From positions 62,001 through 126,000 of the forward strand of contig JBBQWZ010000007.1 in assembly GCA_038210135.1 (NCBI GenBank): DNA of 64,000 nt. Reading direction: 5' to 3'. The translations under genes were made by a program, and so were the position numbers. Source of the stretch: JBBQWZ01 sp038210135. GTDB lineage: Bacteria > Acidobacteriota > Terriglobia > Bryobacterales > Bryobacteraceae. The notes beneath the pieces are model-generated. The model was not told where the DNA came from. It searched no databases and worked only from the letters and a program-made list of their open reading frames with translations. Positions 41,396 to 49,947 of this stretch are shown in pieces (position 1 is the stretch's first letter; the number at the start of each line of letters is the position of its first letter).

Positions 41396-42399
41396 GCACC
41401 GGATTCCGCATGCCAGCCGAGTGGGAGGCGCACGCCGCCACTTGGATCGCGTGGCCGCACGAGGTGACGGATTGGCCGGGCAAATTTCAACCCATAGCTT
41501 GGGTGTACGGCGAATTCGCACGGCTTGTCACACAGGTGGAACGCCTGCGCGTGCTGGTCCGCGGTCCGCAGGACGAAGCGAAGGCGCGGCTGGTATTCAA
41601 GAAGAGCGGAGCGAATCTGGACGCGGTGGATTTCTATCAGCACGAGACAAATCGCAGCTGGACGCGCGATTTTTGTCCTATTTTCGTAAAGAACGCGGTT
41701 GGCGAAGTAGCGACGACGGATTGGATTTTCAACGGCTGGGCGAAGTACGAAAACTGGCAGCACGACAACGCGATTCCGAAATTTGTGGCCGATGAACTAA
41801 AGTTGCGGCGCTTCGAGCCGCCGTTTGTTTTAGAAGGCGGCAGCATCGAAGTAAACGGCGCGGGCCTGATGCTGACAACGGAGGAATGCCTGCTCTCGCC
41901 GATCCAGGCGCGCAATCCGGGTACGACTCGCGAGGAGATCGAGAGTGCGTTCCGCGAATATTTGGGGATTCGCGAGGTCATCTGGCTTGGTAATGGAATC
42001 ACCGGGGACGATACGCACGGGCATGTGGACGACCTTTCGCGTTTCGTCAACGCGGACACGGTCGTTACGGTGCTGGAGGACGATCCAACGGATTCGAACT
42101 TCGCTCCGCTGCATGAGAATCTGGCGCGGCTGAAAGCGCGCGGCGATCTGAGGGTGGTGACGCTGCCGATGCCGACGCCGTTGAATTTCGATGGGCAGCG
42201 GCTACCCGCGAGTTACGCTAATTTCTATCTCGCGAACGGACTGGTTCTGGTGCCAACGTTCAACGATCCGAATGACCGCGTGGCGTTGAATACGCTGGCG
42301 GAACTGTTCCCCGCCCGGCTGGTATGCGGCATCCACTGCGTCGATTTGGTGCTCGGCCTCGGCACACTGCATTGCATGACGCAGCAGCAACCTGCGTAG
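41383..42399 (+). CDS. aguA: Agmatine deiminase
   Basis: A 338-residue guanidino-group-modifying enzyme that hydrolyses agmatine to N-carbamoylputrescine and ammonia. Signature pieces: MPAEWEAHAATWIAWPHEVTDWPG, TNRSWTRDFCPIF, FVLEGGSIEVNG, DTHGHVDDLSRF, and the catalytic Cys in GLGTLHCMTQQQPA at the C-terminus. Start at ATG 41383 or 41392. No agmatine-producing arginine decarboxylase is in this window. Together with aguB it supplies putrescine, linking to the arginine genes further along. Confidence 0.95.
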   Translation: MERMSTGFRMPAEWEAHAATWIAWPHEVTDWPGKFQPIAWVYGEFARLVTQVERLRVLVRGPQDEAKARLVFKKSGANLDAVDFYQHETNRSWTRDFCPIFVKNAVGEVATTDWIFNGWAKYENWQHDNAIPKFVADELKLRRFEPPFVLEGGSIEVNGAGLMLTTEECLLSPIQARNPGTTREEIESAFREYLGIREVIWLGNGITGDDTHGHVDDLSRFVNADTVVTVLEDDPTDSNFAPLHENLARLKARGDLRVVTLPMPTPLNFDGQRLPASYANFYLANGLVLVPTFNDPNDRVALNTLAELFPARLVCGIHCVDLVLGLGTLHCMTQQQPA

Positions 42400-42408
42400 A
42401 CTAGGGAC

Positions 42409-45117
42409 GTGCTTGCGCGTGTTCCATTCATCATTGTCGCCTTGTTTGTGCTGGCGATCGGCGGAAGAATCTTCTCTTCCTACCTTCTTGAATACGAATG
42501 GTGGAAAGAGGTCGGCCAGCTCCACACCTGGTACAACCAGCTGCTGTATGGCCTGGCTCCGCAGGTGGCGGTTACGGTGGTCGCGTTCGTGGCGTTCTGG
42601 ATTGCGCACGCGCGCGGGTTGAAGGCGGCGGGAACGGGACTCGGGCGATTTCCGGCCTACGCGCGGATCGTGACGCTGGGCTTGTTGTTTCTCGCGTGGA
42701 TCGTGGCAGCGGCTGCGGTCGATAACTGGTCCGTGGTGCGGTATTTCGGATCGAGCGTGCTGGCATCGGAGAAATTCTGGGCGGATCCGGTGTTCGGGAA
42801 CCAATGGACATTCTATTTGTTCGCGCTGCCTTTTTATCACGTTTTACTGCGCGCGCTACTGGGTGTTTCGTTCCTGACGATGGCGATCTATTGGGTGACG
42901 AACCGGGTGTGGAGCCTGAAGGACCGCTTCCCGCGGGCGCAGTTCGAGAACGGGATCGACCTCTCGGAATTGAACCTGGGGGGCAGCCTGGATTCGACAT
43001 TCGTACGCGCCACGGGGGCGCTGTTTTTGTTCGCGCTGGCGGGCCAGTTCTTCCTCGACCGGTATGACCTGTTGACCGAGGATCACGGCTTCATGGTGGG
43101 GGTCGAATGGATCGGCGAAAACGTGCGGCTGCCGCTGCAATGGGTGGCGATCGGCGCCGCGGTATCCGCCGGCATTTTGTTTTTGTTGCGCAGGCCGCGC
43201 TTCGTATTGCTGCTGGCCGTGATCGTTCCGGTGAAAGCGATTGTGCCGCGGATTGTGTCGGCGCTGTATGTGCGGCCCAACGAAATCTCGATTCAGAAGC
43301 CGTACATCGATCGTCACATCCACGCGACTCGCGACGCGTATCACTTGAGCACGCGGGTGAAGGAAACCGAGTACACGGTGAATACTTCGGGCGTGATCAA
43401 CGTCGAAAAGAACCGGCAATTGCTCGACAACGTGCGGCTTTGGGATTGGCGCGCGTTCCACGATTCGGTGAGTCAGCTGCAACCGCTGCGACCGTATGTG
43501 TACGAGACGACGGATGTCGATCGATATGAGATCGATGGGCAGATGCGGCAGGTGCTGCTGGCTCCGCGCGAACTCGAATTGAGTCAGTTGGGCGATGCGC
43601 GAACGAGCTGGATCAATCCACATTTCGTCTTCACGCACGGCTACGGTCTGGTGCTGGCGGAGGCGAATCGCATTACGCCGAATGGCTTGCCGCTCTTGTT
43701 TATCCAGAATGCTCCGCCGGAAATCAAGACGCCGAGTTTGAAGCTGACGCGGCCGGAGATCTATTTCGGCGAGCAGCTTCACGAACCCGTGTTCGTGCGG
43801 ACGTCGCAGCCGGAATTCAATTATCCGTCGGGTTCGGATAGCGTCTCGACGCGCTACGACGGCAGCGGCGGCTTCCCGATGTCGAGCTTCGGAATGCGGC
43901 TGGCGGCGGCGGTTGCGCAGACCGATTGGAACATTCTACTCACCGGATATCTAACGGCGGAGAGCCGCATGATGGTCCATCGGCGGATCGGGGAACGGCT
44001 GGAGACGCTGGCTGGTTTCGTCACTTGGGACGCGGATCCGTACCTGGTGATCACGAAGGCGGGGCGACTGGTATGGATCGTCGATGGATACATGACGTCG
44101 AGCGCGTACCCGTATGCGCGAGCGGTATCGAGTGAGCGGCTGGGGCGCGTGAACTACCTGCGCAACTCGGTTAAGGCGACGATCGATGCCTACGACGGCA
44201 CGACGACGCTGTATCAATTTGACGCTATCGATCCGCTGGTGCGGGCGTATTCGCACTTGTTCCCGGGATTGTTCAAACCGGCGTCGGAGATGCCGGCGGA
44301 TTTGCGCGCGCACACGCGGACGCCGGAAGGGATGTTCCGCGTGCAGTCGGAAATGTACAAGACGTTCCACATGCGCGACGCGGAGGCGTTTTACAACAAA
44401 GCGGATTTATGGGACGTGGCGACGTACACGAATTCGCAGCAATCGAACCGTCCGGACACGATGGCTCCGACGTATGCGTTTGCGACGATTCCGGGCGAGA
44501 CGAAGCCGGAATTCGTGCTGATGCTGCCGTTCACGCCGCACAACAAACAGAACCTGACAGGCATTATGATGGCGCGCTGCGATGGCGATCATCAGGGCGA
44601 GATTGTATTCCTGCAATTGGCGAAGCAGGCGATTGTGGCGGGGCCGCTGCAGGTGGAGGCGCGAATCAATCAGGATCAGAATATTTCAAAAGATCTGACG
44701 TTGTGGAACCAGCAGGGCTCGCAGGTAGTGCGTGGGCAGATTCTTCCGCTGCCGGTGGATAATAGCATTCTGTACGTGGCTCCGATCTATATTCAGGCGG
44801 CGCAAGCGAAGATGCCGCAGCTGAAGAAAGTGGCGCTGTCGATCGGGGAGACGCTGGTGTACGCGGACACGTACGAGCAGGCGTTGGCGCAAATCAGTGG
44901 CGTTCCGACGAAGGCCGGCGGCGGGCAGGACGCTCCGGCGAATTCGACGGTGACGACGACAGAGACGAAGGGCGTTCCGGCGTTGGTGGTTCCGGACGTG
45001 CGCGCGGCGGTCCGTGGCCACTTGCAGAGGTATCGGGAGCTGACGTCGCAGGGCAAGCTATCGGAGGCCGGAAAAGAGCTGGAAGCGATCGAGTCGCTAG
45101 TGCGGAATCAGCGGTAG
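42409..45117 (+). CDS. UPF0182 family membrane protein
   Basis: A 902-residue protein starting with GTG. The first roughly 270 residues hold about seven transmembrane helices (VPFIIVALFVLAIGGRIF to FVLLLAVIVPVKAIV), beginning with the family's LEYEWWKEVGQLHTWYNQLLYG. The remaining 600 residues form a large extracytoplasmic domain (KPYIDRHIHATRDAYHL, GYGLVLAEANRITPNGLPLLF, DYNILLTGYL-like). The C-terminal 60 residues are acidic and coiled (LQRYRELTSQGKLSEAGKELEAIE). Homologues are widespread in actinobacteria and acidobacteria but without known function. It begins 10 bases after aguA. Confidence 0.9.
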   Translation: MLARVPFIIVALFVLAIGGRIFSSYLLEYEWWKEVGQLHTWYNQLLYGLAPQVAVTVVAFVAFWIAHARGLKAAGTGLGRFPAYARIVTLGLLFLAWIVAAAAVDNWSVVRYFGSSVLASEKFWADPVFGNQWTFYLFALPFYHVLLRALLGVSFLTMAIYWVTNRVWSLKDRFPRAQFENGIDLSELNLGGSLDSTFVRATGALFLFALAGQFFLDRYDLLTEDHGFMVGVEWIGENVRLPLQWVAIGAAVSAGILFLLRRPRFVLLLAVIVPVKAIVPRIVSALYVRPNEISIQKPYIDRHIHATRDAYHLSTRVKETEYTVNTSGVINVEKNRQLLDNVRLWDWRAFHDSVSQLQPLRPYVYETTDVDRYEIDGQMRQVLLAPRELELSQLGDARTSWINPHFVFTHGYGLVLAEANRITPNGLPLLFIQNAPPEIKTPSLKLTRPEIYFGEQLHEPVFVRTSQPEFNYPSGSDSVSTRYDGSGGFPMSSFGMRLAAAVAQTDWNILLTGYLTAESRMMVHRRIGERLETLAGFVTWDADPYLVITKAGRLVWIVDGYMTSSAYPYARAVSSERLGRVNYLRNSVKATIDAYDGTTTLYQFDAIDPLVRAYSHLFPGLFKPASEMPADLRAHTRTPEGMFRVQSEMYKTFHMRDAEAFYNKADLWDVATYTNSQQSNRPDTMAPTYAFATIPGETKPEFVLMLPFTPHNKQNLTGIMMARCDGDHQGEIVFLQLAKQAIVAGPLQVEARINQDQNISKDLTLWNQQGSQVVRGQILPLPVDNSILYVAPIYIQAAQAKMPQLKKVALSIGETLVYADTYEQALAQISGVPTKAGGGQDAPANSTVTTTETKGVPALVVPDVRAAVRGHLQRYRELTSQGKLSEAGKELEAIESLVRNQR

Positions 45118-45118
45118 C

Positions 45119-45220
45119 GGGTCCGCTTCCGGCGCGTCTCTTGCGCTGGTCCGCTTCCGACGCGTCCCTACGGGCCGCTTTGGTCGCGGCTCGGATTTAT
45201 GCGCGACTCGGGTTCAAGCC
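45119..45220 (+). repeat. Palindromic repeats, two A units and a C tail
   Basis: Two bases after the UPF0182 stop begins a partial unit A (GGTCCGCTTCCGGCGCGTC), then a full unit A (45149-45197, ending GGTCGCGGCTCGGATT), then the end of a unit C (ACTCGGGTTCAAGCCG). This is the last copy seen in the window. Confidence 0.75.
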
Positions 45221-45229
45221 GCTGAGTGT

Positions 45230-46162
45230 TTATTGCCAGTAATAGCGGAGGCCTACGTAGGCTCCGGCTAGCGTGCCGAGGTAGTAGTTATCCTGCTTGG
45301 GCGAAGTCTTGAAGTGGAAGGCCTTGCCTCCGAATAGCACTTCAAAGCGGCCGGCGCGGATGGCGGCGGCGGCATCGGCGTCCCACAAAGTGGACCGGCC
45401 GGGCAGGGTGAAGCCGGAAGCCCTAGCTTCGACGCGGAAGCGGCGGCCGAAGGAACGTTCGAGGGCGAGGCCGAAAGTGGGGAGCAGTATATTCTTCGCG
45501 CTGGTGACGACGGTGGGATCGGCGGCGCCGGTCGAATCGACCAGTAGGGGGGCGGCGACACGCCCGTTGATGGTCACGTACTGCAGTTCCCACAGAGTCT
45601 TCAGGCGGAACTTAGATCCCTTCACCGGAAACGGATAGGAGAGGTAGTCGAGCGAAATCTTCAAGTCCTGCAAGGTGTAGCGGGTGCTGATGACAACGCC
45701 TTTGGCAAAACCGGTTCCGAAGAGATTCAAATCGGTGGGCGCGTGGCCGTCGCCACGTTCGGTCGCGCGAAAATAGGACACGCGGATGGTGTTGTCTTTG
45801 AGCAACGGAATCGAAACGATCGCTCCCGGCGTGAACTTGCCTTTGCCGGGGAAATCGAGGTCGCCCGGCGTGATGGTTGTCTTCTGGGAGCCGCCGCGCA
45901 GGTCGGCGGTCTGCGGAGTCTGCCAGTAGAACAACTCGATGGAGAAGAGGCCGTCGCCGGTAGCAAGGTCCGCGGGATCGACTGCCGGCTTTCCTTTTTG
46001 TTGGGTCGAGGCCGGCGTTCCGGTTTTGTCGGCGGGCGCAGCGGTCGGCGGAGGCGCCGTCTGGCCGGGCTGCTGCGGGGGCGTCGTTTGTGCGAAGCCG
46101 ACCGCGGCCAGAGCCAAGGTCAAAGCGAGTTGTATAAATCCGGTGCGAGCAAATACGATCAC
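45230..46162 (-). CDS. Putative outer-membrane beta-barrel protein
   Basis: A 310-residue exported protein. Signal peptide about 1-24 (LALTLALAAVGFAQ). A low-complexity proline/alanine/threonine-rich linker follows (TTPPQQPGQTAPPPTAAP, residues 26-65). The rest alternates polar and hydrophobic residues in the manner of a small beta-barrel (LFSIELFYWQTP, IRVSYFRATERG, VVISTRYTLQDLKISLDYLSY) and ends in an aromatic-rich strand, AGAYVGLRYYWQ. No family was recognised. It is transcribed alone, after the PQQ-propeller gene on the same strand (187-base gap). Confidence 0.6.
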   Translation of the reverse strand: MIVFARTGFIQLALTLALAAVGFAQTTPPQQPGQTAPPPTAAPADKTGTPASTQQKGKPAVDPADLATGDGLFSIELFYWQTPQTADLRGGSQKTTITPGDLDFPGKGKFTPGAIVSIPLLKDNTIRVSYFRATERGDGHAPTDLNLFGTGFAKGVVISTRYTLQDLKISLDYLSYPFPVKGSKFRLKTLWELQYVTINGRVAAPLLVDSTGAADPTVVTSAKNILLPTFGLALERSFGRRFRVEARASGFTLPGRSTLWDADAAAAIRAGRFEVLFGGKAFHFKTSPKQDNYYLGTLAGAYVGLRYYWQ

Positions 46163-46349
46163 GAGTCTCCTCTATCCGGCAACGGAGCCGCGCTGGGATC
46201 CGGCGGGAACGCCAAAGTAGTTATACGGTCGATGTGTAATTTCAGGTTACAAAGCTTCTGCCCCCGCGTGCACCTGTGATTTTTCGGAACAGGTGACGCC
46301 CATCGCGCTAGGATGGGGCCGATGGACGTCTGCGTTATGCGTCGGAGCG

Positions 46350-47447
46350 CTAACCGCCGAGGCAGTAGATCTTGCCGTCCTGCGAACCGATCACGAGTTT
46401 GCCCTGGGCGATGGCGGGCGACGCGGATAGCGGCGAACCGGCAGTGAACTCGTCGAGCTTCCTGCCGGTTTTTCCGTCGAGCACGTACAGATTGCCATCG
46501 TTCGATCCAATGTAGATGCGGCCCTGCGAGACGGCGGGCGAGGATTCGACGCGGGCTTTGGTCGGGAACGACCAGGCTTCCTTGCCGGTCTTTTCGTCGA
46601 GGGCGTGGACTACTTTGTCACGTCCACCGAGGATTACTTTGCCGTCAAAGAGCGCGGCGGACGAGTAAAAGGGGAACTCTCGCTGCGGGGCAAAGCGCCA
46701 AAGCTGCTTCTTGGTTTTGACGTTGAAGGCGAGAACGTCGTTGTTGAAGGTTCCGAAGTATGTGGCGTTGGCGCTGAACACCGGGGAGGCTCCGGCGTAG
46801 GAGCCGGTCTTGATTTCGGTGACTTCGACCCCGTCGGTGATGCGAATTCCGCGAAGGACTCCATCGCAACCGGAGATATAGGCGAGACCTTCGTTGATGC
46901 TGGCGGTCGCGTGGACTGGACCGTTGGTCTTCACTTTCCACAGAGCCTTGCCGTCCTTCAGGTTGAGCGCGTAGAGATTGCCGTCGTAGGATCCGATGAT
47001 GACGCGGTCGCCGACGATGACCGGCGACGCCTTGATCTCGCTACCGGCCGGAAAGGTCCACAGTCCTTTGCCGTCGGCGGCGTTGACTCCATGGACGACG
47101 CCGCTCAAGTCGCCGATGACGACGATACCCTGCGCGACGGCGGGCGAAGATTCGCCAACGCCTTCCTTGGTCTTGTAGCGCCAGCGAACCTTGCCGTCAG
47201 CGAGGTTTAATGAGATGAGCTCGCCGGCTCCGGAGCCGAAGTAGACGGCGTTGTCGGCGATCGCGGCGGAAGACTCGACGGTGTCGCCGGCGTCAAACGT
47301 CCACAGAAGTTTAAGCTTCGCGGGGAGCGGTGAGGTAGTCACGCCGGTGAGCGACGGATTGCCGCGGAACTGCGGCCAGTTGTCTTGCGACTGGGCCAAG
47401 CCGAGCGTTGCGGCGGCGAGCAGGATGGGAAAAATCAGTACGCGCAT
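46350..47447 (-). CDS. PQQ-like beta-propeller protein (BamB-like)
   Basis: A 365-residue exported protein with a signal peptide (VLIFPILLAAATLGLAQSQ) and the mature start NWPQFRGNPSLTGVTTSPLP. At least seven blades repeat GSYDGNLYALNLKDGKALWK-type sequences, with the pattern IGSxDGxLYxLxxxTGK (for example IGSNDGNLYVLDGKTG and IGSQDGKIYCLGG at the end). It is a paralogue of the gene at 21208-22434. No catalytic site was seen; it probably binds protein or ligand in the periplasm. The ATG at 47447 overlaps the end of the alcohol dehydrogenase gene by 13 bases, giving a tight operon. Confidence 0.88.
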   Translation of the reverse strand: MRVLIFPILLAAATLGLAQSQDNWPQFRGNPSLTGVTTSPLPAKLKLLWTFDAGDTVESSAAIADNAVYFGSGAGELISLNLADGKVRWRYKTKEGVGESSPAVAQGIVVIGDLSGVVHGVNAADGKGLWTFPAGSEIKASPVIVGDRVIIGSYDGNLYALNLKDGKALWKVKTNGPVHATASINEGLAYISGCDGVLRGIRITDGVEVTEIKTGSYAGASPVFSANATYFGTFNNDVLAFNVKTKKQLWRFAPQREFPFYSSAALFDGKVILGGRDKVVHALDEKTGKEAWSFPTKARVESSPAVSQGRIYIGSNDGNLYVLDGKTGRKLDEFTAGSPLSASPAIAQGKLVIGSQDGKIYCLGG

Positions 47448-48538
47448 TCGTAAATCTCGAGCGCGCCGGTTGCATCGAGGGCGCGCGGGTTGAACTTGCC
47501 AGTCCATTGGGTGGACGCTTCTTCGGCCATCCGCGAAAGCGCTTCTTTAGAGATCCCAGCGTCGCGAAGACTCCCGGGAAGGCCTGCGGATTCCGCCAGC
47601 TTTTCGAGAAATTCGGCCAGGTCTTTTGAATACAATTCCTGATATTTATTTTCGAGGTTCGAGTTCCAGCGGACCACGTGCGGCAGCAGGATGGAGATGG
47701 CGACGCCGTGGGTCAGATTGAAATTCGCGGTCAGTGGATTCGCGCAGGCATGGGCTGCCCCGAGCATGGAATTCTCGATGGCGAGTCCGGCGAAGTGGGC
47801 GCCGAGCAGCATCGCTCCGCGGGCTTCGAGGTCGTCGGGTTCCTGGAGGACGCGTTCAAAATTCTGTGAGAGCAGGCGCCATGCCGAGCGCGAGAAACAT
47901 TCCGACAAGCCCGTCCGGCGGGTGGTGACGAAGGTTTCGACAGCGTGCGACAGGGCGTCGTAGCCGGTTGCGGCGGTGACTTCACGGGGCTGGGTAGTGG
48001 TGAGCTGCGGATCGAGGATCGCCATGCGGAAGCTGACCTTGGCATCGCCGCAGGCCATTTTGACGTGGGTTTCGGCGTCCGAGATCAGGGCGTAGCTTTG
48101 GGCTTCGCTGCCGGTTCCGGCGGTGGTCGGCACGGCGATCATAGGCAGCATCGGCTTCGCGGCTTTACCGTAGCCCCAGTAGTCCCTCATGTTGCCGCCG
48201 TTGGTGTGGACGAAATTGATGCCCTTGGCGCAATCCATCGAGCTACCGCCGCCTAGGGCGACGATGAGATCCGGCTGATGCGCGGCGGCGGCGAGGCGTC
48301 CGGTCTCAACCATGTTGGTATCGGGATTGACGCCGAAATCGTGAAAGGCGGCGACCTCGATGCGGCGCGCCTTCAGGCTTCGAATGGCGGCCTGCGCGTA
48401 GCCGGCGCTGACCATCCCAGGATCCGCGACGACGAGCGCGCGCTTGCCGTCGATCTCGCGCGCGAGTTCGCCCAACCGCGCGGATTCGCCAGCGCCGTAC
48501 ACGACACGAGTGCGGGGACGGAAATCAAAATTCAGCAT
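47435..48538 (-). CDS. Iron-containing alcohol dehydrogenase
   Basis: A 367-residue group III alcohol dehydrogenase, oxidising alcohols or reducing aldehydes with NAD(P). The Rossmann part has VVYGAGESARLGEL and VALGGGSSMDCAKGINFV (nucleotide loop GGGSxxD). Metal ligands lie in GYDALSHAVETFVT (Asp and His) and AHACANPLTANFNLTHGVAISILLPHVV in pieces (His residues). The substrate is not predictable from the sequence. I start at the ATG at 48538 where homology (FDFRPRTRVVYG) begins. It is co-transcribed with the PQQ-propeller gene downstream. Confidence 0.93.
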   Translation of the reverse strand: MLNFDFRPRTRVVYGAGESARLGELAREIDGKRALVVADPGMVSAGYAQAAIRSLKARRIEVAAFHDFGVNPDTNMVETGRLAAAAHQPDLIVALGGGSSMDCAKGINFVHTNGGNMRDYWGYGKAAKPMLPMIAVPTTAGTGSEAQSYALISDAETHVKMACGDAKVSFRMAILDPQLTTTQPREVTAATGYDALSHAVETFVTTRRTGLSECFSRSAWRLLSQNFERVLQEPDDLEARGAMLLGAHFAGLAIENSMLGAAHACANPLTANFNLTHGVAISILLPHVVRWNSNLENKYQELYSKDLAEFLEKLAESAGLPGSLRDAGISKEALSRMAEEASTQWTGKFNPRALDATGALEIYECAY

Positions 48539-48682
48539 GAATGTTCTAGGATGCTTTGCACAGCGGCCCAGGTTACTCGGCCCGCGTCGACCGATCAAGA
48601 ACGCTTTTTCAGTGTACCGGATGAGACTTGGTTCGAGAAAATGCTCCCTCCTCTTGGACGTGGAGGAGGAGATTTCGAGAGG

Positions 48683-49273
48683 CTACGGGGTGCCGCTTTG
48701 CGGTTTCGTGCGCAGGGCACGGGCTTTGTTGACGATCTCTTTGACCTCGGCGCGCAGGGCCGGGCCGTAATACGGAATGCCGTCTTTAATGGTCCACTCG
48801 ATGCCGTTGGTGTGGACCACTTTCCCGTCGCGCAATTCATCGACGCCGATGGGATAGAGCACCTTCAGATTCTCGACCGGATTGCCGTCCACGATAATCA
48901 GGTCCGCGGCATAGCCGACGCGCAGCCTACCGAGGCGCGCTTCCTGGCCGAGGATCTTTGCGTTGTTCGCCGTCGCGTGCTGGATCACTTTAAGGGCCGG
49001 GAATCCGGTTTCCTGCTGCAGCTCCATTTCGCGGATCAGGCCGAAGCCGTAGAGCGAATAGATGAAGCCGGCTGTTCGCGCGGGGACGTTTCCGATGGCG
49101 GTGATGGTGTCGCTCTCGATCAGGATGTCGAGCGGGCCGGACATCGGCGTTCCACTGCCGTCGACGACCATCGCATTGCGAACAACCAGCCGGGCATGGC
49201 GCTTTCCGGCAATGCCTTGGGGCTGCGCCATGGCGAGCGACGCGAAGAAAGCGATCAGCAAGAGGCGGCGCAT
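48683..49273 (-). pseudogene. Amidohydrolase with large internal deletion
   Basis: A 196-residue open frame made of the two ends of an amidohydrolase. Residues 1-62 are a signal peptide plus the N-terminal beta-domain (LVVRNAMVVDGSGTPMSGPLDILIE, TITAIGNV). From about residue 67 the sequence jumps to the C-terminal part (AGFIYSLYGFGLIREMELQQETGF, GRLRVGYAADLIIVDGNPVENL, WTIKDGIPYYG). The catalytic barrel between them, with HxH and the other metal ligands, is missing; complete relatives are, from memory, two to three times longer. The join is in frame, so a protein can still be made but cannot be an active hydrolase. Confidence 0.8.
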
Positions 49274-49303
49274 TGAATTTGAGGATAGCGGAATTCGCGG
49301 TTC

Positions 49304-49855
49304 CTACGTGTTGGCCTTTTCCTTTTTGTTCAGGTCTTTGTTGTTGAGGTAGGACTGGCGGCTTTCCATTATCAGCTTGCGTGCTTCGACCGGTCCGCGC
49401 CAGCCGTCGATCTGCGTTTGCTTCCCTTCGAGTTCCTTATAGATGGTGAAAAAGTGCTCGATTTCGCGGCGCAAATGAGGCCAAATCTGATCGACCGAAT
49501 GGATTTCCTGATAGCGCGGACTGCTGGTTGGAACCGCCAGCACTTTCTGATCGCGCTCGAAGGAGTCCACCATTTCGAGCACGCCGAGCGCGCGGACTTC
49601 GATCATGCAGCCGGTAAAACTGGGCTCCGACATCAAGGTCAGGACGTCGAGCGGATCGCCGTCTTCGGCTAGCGTTCCCGGGACGAAGCCGTAATCGCCC
49701 GGATAATGGAGCGGCGAATAGAGTGGGCGATCGAGGCGGAAAAGGCCCAGCTTGCCGTCGTATTCATACTTATTCGGGCAGTTTTTCGGGATTTCGACGA
49801 TCATCCGAATCTTCTCTGGGATCTCGGGCCCGGGATCTAGATCGTACAAGTTCAT
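49304..49855 (-). CDS. ppa: Inorganic pyrophosphatase
   Basis: A 183-residue family I soluble pyrophosphatase that hydrolyses PPi to drive biosynthesis. Conserved pieces: VEIPKNCPNKYEYDGKLGLFRLDR in parts, the active-site loop YPGDYGFVPGTLAEDGDPLDVLTL (DxDPLD metal ligands), and a C-terminal KELEGKQTQIDGW. The C-terminal tail is lysine/asparagine-rich. I start at the ATG at 49855, preceded by AAAAGGG; upstream in-frame codons carry no family similarity. It is divergent from argF, about 90 bases apart. Confidence 0.95.
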   Translation of the reverse strand: MNLYDLDPGPEIPEKIRMIVEIPKNCPNKYEYDGKLGLFRLDRPLYSPLHYPGDYGFVPGTLAEDGDPLDVLTLMSEPSFTGCMIEVRALGVLEMVDSFERDQKVLAVPTSSPRYQEIHSVDQIWPHLRREIEHFFTIYKELEGKQTQIDGWRGPVEARKLIMESRQSYLNNKDLNKKEKANT

Positions 49856-49911
49856 CCCTTTTAGTATCCGGCAACGGGCGGTCGGAATGCCCCTTGCGGG
49901 GATGGCCAATC

Positions 49912-49929
49912 GATGTATAATTATTCAGA
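49912..49929 (+). promoter_or_regulatory. Candidate ARG box (ArgR operator) at argF
   Basis: GATGTATAATTATTCAGA matches the 18-base ARG box (consensus WNTGAATWWWWATTCANW) with one mismatch in the core. A second half-site, TGAATAAAC, starts at 49934 and would place a weaker second box two bases downstream. The sites overlap the ribosome-binding region (GAGGAG, 49928-49933), so binding would block argF expression. argR lies 3 kb away in the same cluster. Matched by eye, not scored. Confidence 0.6.
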
Positions 49930-49947
49930 GGAGTGAATAAACATCCG

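Noticed and set aside
46271..46295. Terminator between the PQQ-propeller and beta-barrel genes
   Set aside because: CACCTGT/ACAGGTG forms a 7-base stem with an 11-base loop, but no T-run follows on either strand.
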